Below are positions 1 to 5,341 of a DNA stretch of 6,006 bases, one piece after another. Every line of letters starts with the position of its first letter. The first letter of the stretch is position 1. Under the pieces are notes generated by a model. It was not told the origin of the DNA, ran no database searches, and was given only the letters and a program-made list of their open reading frames with translations. Made by a program: the position numbers and the translations under genes. This DNA comes from Pseudomonadota bacterium. Lineage in GTDB: Bacteria; Pseudomonadota; Gammaproteobacteria; Burkholderiales; Sulfuricellaceae. The DNA is taken from positions 1 through 6,006 of the forward strand of contig JAJXTJ010000088.1 of the NCBI GenBank assembly GCA_021783895.1. Reading direction: 5' to 3'.

Positions 1-35
1 AGCGGACAGGCAGCCCGGAGCAAACACCTCAATAA
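1..35 (+). CDS. Possible C-terminal end of an upstream gene (partial)
   Basis: The frame starting at base 3 is open from the window edge and ends in TAA at 33-35, reading RTGSPEQTPQ-stop. The stop lies 12 nt before the next gene's ATG, a spacing like that of the other genes here. A short Pro/Gln-rich tail is plausible as a C-terminus, but ten codons prove nothing and the other two forward frames are also open across this stretch. Function cannot be stated. Confidence 0.25.
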   Translation, partial: RTGSPEQTPQ

Positions 36-40
36 AGGTG
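25..40 (+). promoter_or_regulatory. Small inverted repeat covering the ribosome binding site of the first gene
   Basis: CACCT (25-29) and AGGTG (36-40) are perfect complements separated by the six-base loop CAATAA. The right arm is the Shine-Dalgarno sequence (AAAGGTGG, 34-41) of the gene starting at 48, so the hairpin would hide the ribosome binding site in mRNA. It also spans the TAA at 33-35 of the putative upstream gene, so ribosomes finishing that gene would open it. Five base pairs is short and could be chance; coupling is an inference. Confidence 0.22.
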
Positions 41-47
41 GACAGAC

Positions 48-470
48 ATGGCACGCCGGATATTTCTGCTGATGATCGCTTTCCTGTCTGGACATGCCGC
101 CAGTGCGGAGCCCCTTGGCCGCCTGTTCTTCAGCCCCGACGAGCGGGCCATGCTCGACCGGATGCGCAACAACACTTCCAGAAGCGCCGCTGTCTCAACC
201 GAGGAAATCACGCTCAACGGCCTCGTCCGGCGCAGCAGCGGCAAAACCACCGCCTGGATCAACCAATTGCCGCAGAACGAGAACGAAACACCCCAGGGCG
301 TGGCCGTATTGCAACAGGGGCAAACCTCCAGACCGTCTGCCGTGCTGTTACTGCCCTCGGGCAAGCAGATTAGGTTAAAGGCCGGGCAAACCTTCGACAC
401 AGCCAAAAACAAAATACGCGAGGGCTATGAAGACGCCACCGCAACCCCACCTCCAGAAGCGGCTAAATAA
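48..470 (+). CDS. Small exported protein, pilus/secretion-assembly-like (140 aa)
   Basis: Probably a periplasmic accessory protein of the pilus or secretion system encoded downstream; no specific family was recognised. Residues 1-20 form a Sec signal peptide: Arg3-Arg4, a hydrophobic core at about 5-14, and an Ala-Ser-Ala cleavage site before Glu21. A short conserved-looking segment follows (PLGRLFFSPDERAMLD, 22-37). Residues about 53-115 look beta-rich and read like a small OB/HR-type domain (ITLNGLV, then TAWIN, then IRLKAGQTF). This pattern recalls PilP, GspC and MshK-type proteins, but the resemblance is only at pattern level. The tail (125-140) is Pro/Ala/Glu-rich and probably disordered. 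The start at 48 is chosen for its strong Shine-Dalgarno AAAGGTGG, 6 nt upstream, and because it gives an intact signal peptide. The stop is 10 nt before the lectin-pilin start at 481, suggesting one operon. Confidence 0.8.
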   Translation: MARRIFLLMIAFLSGHAASAEPLGRLFFSPDERAMLDRMRNNTSRSAAVSTEEITLNGLVRRSSGKTTAWINQLPQNENETPQGVAVLQQGQTSRPSAVLLLPSGKQIRLKAGQTFDTAKNKIREGYEDATATPPPEAAK

Positions 471-474
471 AGGA
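470..474 (+). promoter_or_regulatory. Ribosome binding site that sets the start of the lectin-pilin gene at 481
   Basis: AAGGA at 470-474 (within AAAGGAAAA) sits six bases before ATG 481. The frame is open further upstream to an ATG at 427, but that start would overlap the preceding gene by 44 nt, has no such site, and would add 18 residues to a leader that is already long enough. The 481 start is therefore preferred. Confidence 0.65.
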
Positions 475-480
475 AAATCC

Positions 481-2496
481 ATGCGGATACGCCCTTTTCC
501 CAGTTGCACTTCCAACCGTAAAAGTCAGCATGGATCGGTCATTCTGATCATTCTGACCCTTATCGGGATCGGCGCGGCATTCCTCCTGGTCAGCGCACTC
601 AACAAGGCCAGCGACCAAATTGCGCGGGACAAGATAACTACGGTGGCGCTGGCACAGGCGAAGGAGGCGCTGATCGGTTATGCGGCGACGTATCGGGATG
701 CCCATCCGGACGCGGGCGGCTATACGGACAAGGTGTTCGGCTACCTGCCCTGCCCGGACACCAATAACGATGGCATCGGCGATCCTCCCTGTGGCAACAA
801 GGATGTCACCGTGGCGGGGCGCCTGCCGTGGAAAGAGCTCGGATTGCCGCCACCGCGCGACAGCGCGGGAGAGTGCCTGTGGTATGTCGTCTCCGGGCGA
901 GCCAAGAACAATCCCCCTACGGACGTGCTGAACTGGGACACGGTCGGCCAGATTGAGGTGCAAGATGCCTCCGGCCAAGTGCTGGCAGCGCAGAACACGC
1001 ACAACGCGGCTTGGGCGGTCATCATCGGGCCGGGCGGCGTGATCGGCACGCAAGACCGCACCTCCGCCGGGACGAGCGAATGCGGCGGCAACAACAACCC
1101 CGCCGCCTACCTCGAAGGCTTGACGCTAAACCCGGCAGCGGGCGGCGTGAGCACGCTCGTGCTCGCCACCAGCGACAGCGCGAAGAACGGCACCAACAAC
1201 GACCGTGGTCTGTGGATTACAAGCCGGGAAATATTCGATCGGGTCAAGAAGCGCAGCGATTTCGCTTCCGACATCGGCACCTTGCTCACGGATATGAAAA
1301 CCACTCTCGATGCCGCCACGCCCCCCCTAGTCACGACATTCAACACGGCGTCGACGGCTGGCTGCCCGGTGACGGACAGCCCTGCAGACCAGAAAAAAGA
1401 TTATTTCCGCTGCAACTGGAACAACAACCTCAAGTTCGCGGAAAGCGCCGGGATCACCGTCAACGGCGCGGCCTGCGATGCCGTGCTGATCTTTGCCGGA
1501 GAACGGACAACCGGGCAAACACGGGTGACCCCGTCCGACCTGACGAACAAGGCCAATTATCTGGAAGCGCCCAATCTCGGGTTTTTTCCGGGCGCTGGCG
1601 CCTACATCGGAGCAACCGGCTTCAACCCATCCGCCCCCAGCGCCGACATCGTGCGTTGCATCCAGACCGGAAGCCCACCGCCGACCCAAGTCACCTTCGC
1701 CAGCAATTTGGGTAGTTTCGTCACTGCCGGCTCCGGCGTCACCACCAGTATACCCACCCAGAGCGTGGCCGTGGCAACGGCAGCGGGTGCCAGCGGCGGA
1801 TGTCTCTGGTACCCGACCGCAGTCCCGCTGAGCGGGAGAACCCTACGTGCTTATTACATTTTTACCTTCATGAGCGCCGACCCCATCGGCGGCCCGGACT
1901 TGGGGAACGGCTTCACCCTCTCCTTCCTGCGCGGTGACAGCGGATCGCCCACTGCTACCGATTGCGGCACCAAATCCAACATGGGCGCGCTCGCCGCGAG
2001 CGACCTGCTCGGTTTCGACAGCCTGCTGGTGGAAAACGATGTCCATCATGACGCCGCCAACAACGACCCGGCTGGAAACCACACTGCGATCATGTACAGC
2101 GGCAACACGGTCCACTCAGCCACTCCCGGCGGCAACGGCTACACCACTGCCGCCTGCGACGGGTCAGCGCAGGGTTGCCTGTACTCGCCTGCCAACACCT
2201 TCGAGGAAAGCCCGACCCCGCTGAACCACAATCAGCGCATCGAAATCCATACCGGCTACAACGATGCGACCTGCACCAGCGCCGGGGGAAACTATGCACA
2301 GATCAAAGTCTGGACGGACTGCGCCTCGTGCAGCGACACCACCAGCGACTTCGTCGTCTCTGCGCCCAAGGCCAGCCGGTGTATTGCCCTGGATCCTGCG
2401 ATGAACACGTTCTATTTCGGCTTTACCGGGGGATTCTCCACGACAGGCGGCGGCCAGGGCGTGACCATCCGCAACCTCGACTTGCAGACCCAATAA
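481..2496 (+). CDS. Large pilin-like protein with C-terminal L-type lectin domain (671 aa)
   Basis: Likely a large minor pilin or tip adhesin: a pilin-type N-terminus carrying a sugar-binding head. Residues 1-18 are a basic leader ending SQHG. A hydrophobic helix follows (about 19-40, SVILIILTLIGIGAAFLLV) with Ile, not Glu, at mature position 5, as in GspK/PilX-type subunits. Residues about 58-260 follow the plan of the neighbouring 253-aa pilin: LIGYA, YLPCP, GRLPW..LG, ECLWYVVSG, IIGPGG, GLWITSREIFDRV. Residues about 265-450 are an unassigned middle region (ACDAVLIFAGER at 331-342). Residues about 455-671 read as an L-type lectin: strand GNGFTLSFL (475-483), metal loop VENDVHHDAANNDPAGNH (517-534), and C-terminal strands FYFGFTGGF (644-652) and VTIRNLDL (661-668). 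The mature part has 16 cysteines, an even number that fits disulfides outside the cytoplasm. The pilin-type and lectin assignments come from motif reading only. The gap to the next gene is 15 nt. The gene contains a C7 tract at 1321-1327. Confidence 0.82.
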   Translation: MRIRPFPSCTSNRKSQHGSVILIILTLIGIGAAFLLVSALNKASDQIARDKITTVALAQAKEALIGYAATYRDAHPDAGGYTDKVFGYLPCPDTNNDGIGDPPCGNKDVTVAGRLPWKELGLPPPRDSAGECLWYVVSGRAKNNPPTDVLNWDTVGQIEVQDASGQVLAAQNTHNAAWAVIIGPGGVIGTQDRTSAGTSECGGNNNPAAYLEGLTLNPAAGGVSTLVLATSDSAKNGTNNDRGLWITSREIFDRVKKRSDFASDIGTLLTDMKTTLDAATPPLVTTFNTASTAGCPVTDSPADQKKDYFRCNWNNNLKFAESAGITVNGAACDAVLIFAGERTTGQTRVTPSDLTNKANYLEAPNLGFFPGAGAYIGATGFNPSAPSADIVRCIQTGSPPPTQVTFASNLGSFVTAGSGVTTSIPTQSVAVATAAGASGGCLWYPTAVPLSGRTLRAYYIFTFMSADPIGGPDLGNGFTLSFLRGDSGSPTATDCGTKSNMGALAASDLLGFDSLLVENDVHHDAANNDPAGNHTAIMYSGNTVHSATPGGNGYTTAACDGSAQGCLYSPANTFEESPTPLNHNQRIEIHTGYNDATCTSAGGNYAQIKVWTDCASCSDTTSDFVVSAPKASRCIALDPAMNTFYFGFTGGFSTTGGGQGVTIRNLDLQTQ

Positions 2497-2511
2497 GCGC
2501 GGACTCAAACC

Positions 2512-3273
2512 ATGAAAACGAAACCTTTCCGCCTGGCTTCATCCGGTTTTACCCTGGTCGAAATGGCCATCGTGCTGGTGATCGTCGGACTGCTGCTGGG
2601 TGGCCTGCTGATGCCGTTGTCGGCGCAGGTAGAACAACGGCGAATCAGCGAAACCCAGAAAACCCTGGATGAAATCGGGGAATCTTTAATCGGTTTCGCC
2701 ATCTCCAACGGGCGCCTACCCTGTCCGGCAACAGCCACTATTGCCAGCGGCGCAGCCAATGCCGGACTCGAAGCATGTAACGGCGGAACTTACGGCAACT
2801 GTACCCAGTGCGCCAGCCCCTCAGGCGTTCTCCCATGGGCTACGCTGGGAGTCAGCGAAACCGATGCCTGGAACTGGCGCTTTAGCTATCGGGTAACCGG
2901 CTACTTTTCGCAAGGGATCGCTCAACCCCTTGGTCTTGGCTGTACGCCAGACACCCTGCCAACCAAGGCATCCTTTGCCTTGTGTTCTCCCGGAGATATG
3001 TACGTTTGCTCCAGCAACGCCGGCTGCCCCGCCACTAACATTGCATCCGGCCTCCCCGTCGTCGTCGTATCCCACGGCAAGAATGGCGCCGGCGCTTACA
3101 ATACTCAAGGCACACAAATCGCCGTATCCACCGATGCCGACGAAGCAGCAAATTCTGACGGTAATACAAATTTCGTCAGTCACACCCCGACCAGCACCTT
3201 CGACGACATCGTCACCTGGCTTTCTCCCAACATCCTGTTCAACCGCATGGTTGCAGCCGGCAAGTTGCCCTGA
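2512..3273 (+). CDS. Type IV pilin-like / pseudopilin protein (253 aa)
   Basis: A minor pilin or pseudopilin, expected to be cut by prepilin peptidase and inserted in the inner membrane before assembly. The leader MKTKPFRLASSG is followed by FTLVEMAIVLVIVGLLLGG: cleavage after Gly12, Phe13 as the methylated first residue, and Glu17 as the key Glu5. The globular part contains SLIGFAISNGRLPCP (58-72), GVLPWATLG (105-113), WRFSYRVTG (122-130), a VVVVSHGKNGAGA segment (183-195) and a C-terminal DDIVTWLSPNILFNRMVAAG (231-250). Eight cysteines lie in the exported domain. These landmarks recur in the same order in the N-terminal third of the lectin-bearing protein upstream, so the two are probably paralogues or partners. 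No strong Shine-Dalgarno is visible before ATG 2512; translation may depend on ribosomes from the gene ending 15 nt upstream. Whether it serves a pilus or a type II secretion system cannot be decided here. Confidence 0.9.
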   Translation: MKTKPFRLASSGFTLVEMAIVLVIVGLLLGGLLMPLSAQVEQRRISETQKTLDEIGESLIGFAISNGRLPCPATATIASGAANAGLEACNGGTYGNCTQCASPSGVLPWATLGVSETDAWNWRFSYRVTGYFSQGIAQPLGLGCTPDTLPTKASFALCSPGDMYVCSSNAGCPATNIASGLPVVVVSHGKNGAGAYNTQGTQIAVSTDADEAANSDGNTNFVSHTPTSTFDDIVTWLSPNILFNRMVAAGKLP

Positions 3274-3274
3274 C

Positions 3275-3481
3275 ATGGCCGGCGAACCCCGTCACGAGAA
3301 GCGCAAGCTACCCCTCAGGCGTATCGCGATCTATGTGGGAATCACACTAATTCTGGTCGGCTATGGCTTTCTTTCCATACCGCCGGAAACCGGGCCGGAT
3401 GTCGCGACGAGAAGGGCATTCTCCGGCATCGGCCTGATCATAGCCGGCGCGGCATTGTGGCTGGGAACTTTTTTCCCCTGA
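3275..3481 (+). CDS. Small two-helix membrane protein of unknown function (68 aa)
   Basis: The start ATG at 3275 follows the preceding stop with one base between (TGAcATG), which implies translational coupling; no separate ribosome binding site is seen. The protein has a basic N-terminus (residues 1-16, several Arg/Lys/His), a first hydrophobic helix at about 17-35 (IAIYVGITLILVGYGFLSI), a short loop containing PPETGPDVATRR (36-47), and a second helix at about 50-67 (SGIGLIIAGAALWLGTFF). By the positive-inside rule both the N-terminus and the Arg-Arg of the loop favour the cytoplasm, so topology is ambiguous. It belongs to no family that I recognise. Its place between a pilin gene and a two-component system suggests an assembly or signalling accessory, but that is only inference. 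Its reality rests on the tight gene packing and a clean stop 21 nt before the next start. Confidence 0.65.
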   Translation: MAGEPRHEKRKLPLRRIAIYVGITLILVGYGFLSIPPETGPDVATRRAFSGIGLIIAGAALWLGTFFP

Positions 3482-3502
3482 GCCGGACCAGCCCATAACC
3501 CT

Positions 3503-4117
3503 ATGAATCCCGCACTCTACCCTATCCTGCTGATCGAGGACGATCCGGCGCTGCGCACCATGTTGCGCGGCATCCTGGAACTCAACGGCTACAGGGTGCG
3601 CGAAGCGGAGCATCGCCAGGCTGCGCTCGACCTGCTGCGCTCCACGCCGGGAATCGCCGTGGTCATTCTGGATCTGGGCCTGCCTCCTCACGCCCACGCT
3701 ATCACCGAAGGCATCTCAACCCTGAAGGCCATCCAGGCCGAGCTCATGCCGGTGAAAGTCATCGTGCTCACCGGCCAGGATCAGGAAGCGGCGGCGCTTG
3801 AGGCGATCCGCGAAGGTGCGTTCGACTTCCTGGCCAAGCCGGCTACGGCGGAAATGATCCTGCACGCGTTGCGGCGCGCGCTGCTGTTCCTGCAGAAAGA
3901 GCGCGAATTGAGCCGCGAGGGCGTGACCCGGATCAACCTGAATGCCCAGTTCGGCGAAGGGCTTAAGGGCGTGCGCAGCGACGCGGAAGAACGCCTGGTG
4001 CGGCAGGTACTGAAGGAAACCGGCTTCAACGTCCAGCAAAGCGCCAAGCGTCTCGGGGTGAAGCGCGAGAATATCTATTATTTCCTGAAAAAATTCGGCA
4101 TCCAGCGGAATGATTAG
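3503..4117 (+). CDS. Response regulator, receiver plus Fis-type HTH (204 aa)
   Basis: A phosphorylation-controlled DNA-binding regulator. Residues about 7-130 are a receiver domain with the acidic cluster E12-D13-D14, phospho-acceptor Asp57 (VVILDLGLP), switch Thr90 (IVLTG) and Lys112 (FLAKP), so the full catalytic set is present. The loop after Asp57 is long (PPHAHAITEG), as I recall it for NtrC-type regulators such as the PEP-CTERM-associated PrsR. Residues about 160-202 form a Fis/NtrC-type helix-turn-helix (VRQVLKETGFNVQQSAKRLG, then REN.YYFLKKFGI). No AAA+ sigma54-interaction domain lies between the two, and the length leaves no room for one, so the architecture is of the ActR/RegA kind and it need not act with sigma54. 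Start 3503 has no clear Shine-Dalgarno but is the only ATG that keeps the receiver intact. The 3' end overlaps the kinase start by 8 nt, so that kinase is the expected partner. Confidence 0.93.
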   Translation: MNPALYPILLIEDDPALRTMLRGILELNGYRVREAEHRQAALDLLRSTPGIAVVILDLGLPPHAHAITEGISTLKAIQAELMPVKVIVLTGQDQEAAALEAIREGAFDFLAKPATAEMILHALRRALLFLQKERELSREGVTRINLNAQFGEGLKGVRSDAEERLVRQVLKETGFNVQQSAKRLGVKRENIYYFLKKFGIQRND

Positions 4118-5258
4118 CGAGATCTACCCCTACCTTATCCTCATCGGCGCCACCATCGGGGCCGTGCTGTTCGTCCTGTGGCGACAGGCCCGGCGGATGA
4201 GCCGGACCAATATTGCGCTGATCCGGCTTAACGAGCAGCTCGGTTTCGACACCCCGGCTTTCCTGAGGTCCGCCTGGGAGCTTCTCGCCCAAACCGGCCT
4301 GAAAGGCATGTCCTGGAAACTGAACTGGTTCGGCATCGCCGTCGAAGGACAGGAGGGAAGACAAGCGGGAAAGCGCATCACGAGGGAAATTCAGGTCGAG
4401 GAGATCCGGCTGGACATTACCCTTTTTCAACAGCGCGGCCGCGGCGAACGACGCTATTTCAATGAAGTTCTTGCGGAAACATTTTTTTTGCTGCTGCGCA
4501 CCGACATGTGGATCAAGACCGGCGCGGTGCAGACCACTTTCATGCAGATGTCCAAACTGAACACATTTCTGCAACACGACATGAAAAACCTCGCGCAATT
4601 CATTCAGTTCATGGATGACCAGCTCGCCACCGTCCCCGCCAACCAGGAACGGCGGGGAACACTGAAATACCTGCGCGAGGCCGCACCGCTGATGCGCAAC
4701 CGTGCCGACCGGATCGTGCGCACGCTCACGCTAAAACATCCCCAGGACATCCCGGCGCACAGCCCGATACGCCGCTTCCAGCTATGCGATGAAATCGGGC
4801 AATTGTGCCGGCTCTACCGTCTGGATTGCCGTATCAGCGGCGCAGCCGAGGTCAGCGCACCGGAAAACACCCTCGACAGCGCGCTGGACAATATCCTGAA
4901 GAACTACAGCGACATCGCGCAGCGCGAAGCCCGCCCGGCGCCGATCATTCATGTCGGCATCGCGGAAAATTCAGGCGCCATCGAAATCACCCTGGAAACG
5001 CCGGACGCACCGCCCATCGCAGGCTTCGAGCACCTGTTCGAGCCGTTCTGGAGCAGCGATCCGGCAGGGCTGGGAATCGGTCTCTACCAGGCAAGGAATC
5101 TGCTGGAAATGCACCGTGGCAGCCTGAGCGCGCATGAAACCCCGACGGGGCGGCTGCAATTCCGCATCGTATATCCGACAACCGATACCGCACAGGCCAT
5201 GGAGGGCAACGAACTCGACTCATCTTGCGGGAAATCGCCCAGGAACGTCCCCATGTAA
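4110..5258 (+). CDS. Sensor histidine kinase, one TM segment, PrsK-like (382 aa)
   Basis: Membrane-anchored kinase expected to phosphorylate Asp57 of the upstream regulator. One hydrophobic helix lies at about 6-24, with basic residues right after it (RQARR), so the body is cytoplasmic and there is almost no periplasmic sensor. Residues about 45-140 look like a GAF-type region (LDITLFQQRGRGERRYFNEV, then ETFFLLLRTDMW). The H-box is FLQHDMKN with His156; the HDxKN form recalls the PEP-CTERM kinase PrsK. The ATPase has an N-box (ALDNILKNY, Asn261 and Asn265), an F-box (FEPFW, 310-314) and a G2 box (GLGIGLY, 320-326). The G1 position reads TPDAPPIAG (297-305): Asp299 is kept but the usual glycines are missing. 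The start overlaps the regulator's stop (ATGATTAG), giving translational coupling. A T8 tract lies at 4482-4489. About 24 residues after the last beta strand look unstructured. Confidence 0.9.
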   Translation: MISEIYPYLILIGATIGAVLFVLWRQARRMSRTNIALIRLNEQLGFDTPAFLRSAWELLAQTGLKGMSWKLNWFGIAVEGQEGRQAGKRITREIQVEEIRLDITLFQQRGRGERRYFNEVLAETFFLLLRTDMWIKTGAVQTTFMQMSKLNTFLQHDMKNLAQFIQFMDDQLATVPANQERRGTLKYLREAAPLMRNRADRIVRTLTLKHPQDIPAHSPIRRFQLCDEIGQLCRLYRLDCRISGAAEVSAPENTLDSALDNILKNYSDIAQREARPAPIIHVGIAENSGAIEITLETPDAPPIAGFEHLFEPFWSSDPAGLGIGLYQARNLLEMHRGSLSAHETPTGRLQFRIVYPTTDTAQAMEGNELDSSCGKSPRNVPM

Positions 5259-5271
5259 AAAAATTAGACAC

Positions 5272-5299
5272 TTGCGGGATGGATTTGATGTGTTAGATT
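5272..5299 (+). promoter_or_regulatory. Candidate sigma70-type promoter for the pilin gene at 5342
   Basis: An extended -10 element TGT-TAGATT lies at 5291-5299 (TG at 5291-5292, hexamer 5294-5299, 4 of 6 consensus). A weak -35 TTGCGG lies at 5272-5277 (3 of 6) with a 16-nt spacer. The local sequence is AT-rich compared with its surroundings and this is the only gap over 25 nt in the window, so a promoter is expected here. No sigma54 GG-N10-GC pattern was found. Predicted transcription start is near 5306. Confidence 0.4.
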
Positions 5300-5306
5300 T
5301 ATCACC

Positions 5307-5328
5307 ATGCTGAATCTTCAGCATTTTT
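5307..5328 (+). promoter_or_regulatory. Perfect 8-bp dyad with T-tract: 5'-UTR hairpin, operator or weak terminator
   Basis: ATGCTGAA (5307-5314) and TTCAGCAT (5317-5324) are perfect complements around a TC centre, and the run continues as five T (5324-5328). In RNA this is a stem of 6-8 bp; three of eight pairs are G-C, so it is weak for an intrinsic terminator. It starts at about the predicted transcription start and ends just before the ribosome binding site at 5331-5336. It could terminate kinase transcription, stabilise the pilin mRNA 5' end, or be an operator in DNA form. The sequence does not decide between these. Confidence 0.5.
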
Positions 5329-5330
5329 CC

Positions 5331-5336
5331 GAGGAA
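5331..5336 (+). promoter_or_regulatory. Strong ribosome binding site of the pilin gene
   Basis: GAGGAA lies five bases upstream of ATG 5342. It is clearer than the sites of most other genes in this window, as expected for a subunit made in larger amounts than the minor pilins. Confidence 0.7.
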
Positions 5337-5341
5337 CCATC

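Noticed and set aside
463..1053. Long minus-strand open frame opposite the lectin-pilin gene
   Set aside because: It is antisense to a well-supported gene, has no ribosome site or recognisable domain, and is rich in Arg/Ala/Gly as expected for a G+C-rich shadow frame.
1566..1596. Inverted repeat AGCGCCC / GGGCGCT around a T6 run
   Set aside because: A 7-bp stem with a 17-nt loop in the middle of a coding region, with the T-run in the loop rather than after the stem; not terminator-like and probably chance.
1011..1715. 234-codon plus-strand open frame inside the lectin-pilin gene
   Set aside because: Arg/His/Gln-rich translation without domains; it is the +1 frame of a real gene. Noted only because a +1 slip at the C7 tract would enter it.
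2548..2611. Direct repeat with 5372-5435 as a mobile-element or recombination repeat
   Set aside because: The 56 of 64 base match is fully explained by the conserved pilin N-terminal helix in two paralogous genes; it does not extend past the helix.
3469..3480. T6 run near the end of the 68-aa gene as a terminator
   Set aside because: No stem precedes it, it is within codons for Phe-Phe-Pro, and the next gene starts 21 nt after the stop.
4026..4598. 190-codon minus-strand open frame across the regulator-kinase junction
   Set aside because: Fully antisense to two genes with intact catalytic motifs; no start signal and no recognisable protein.
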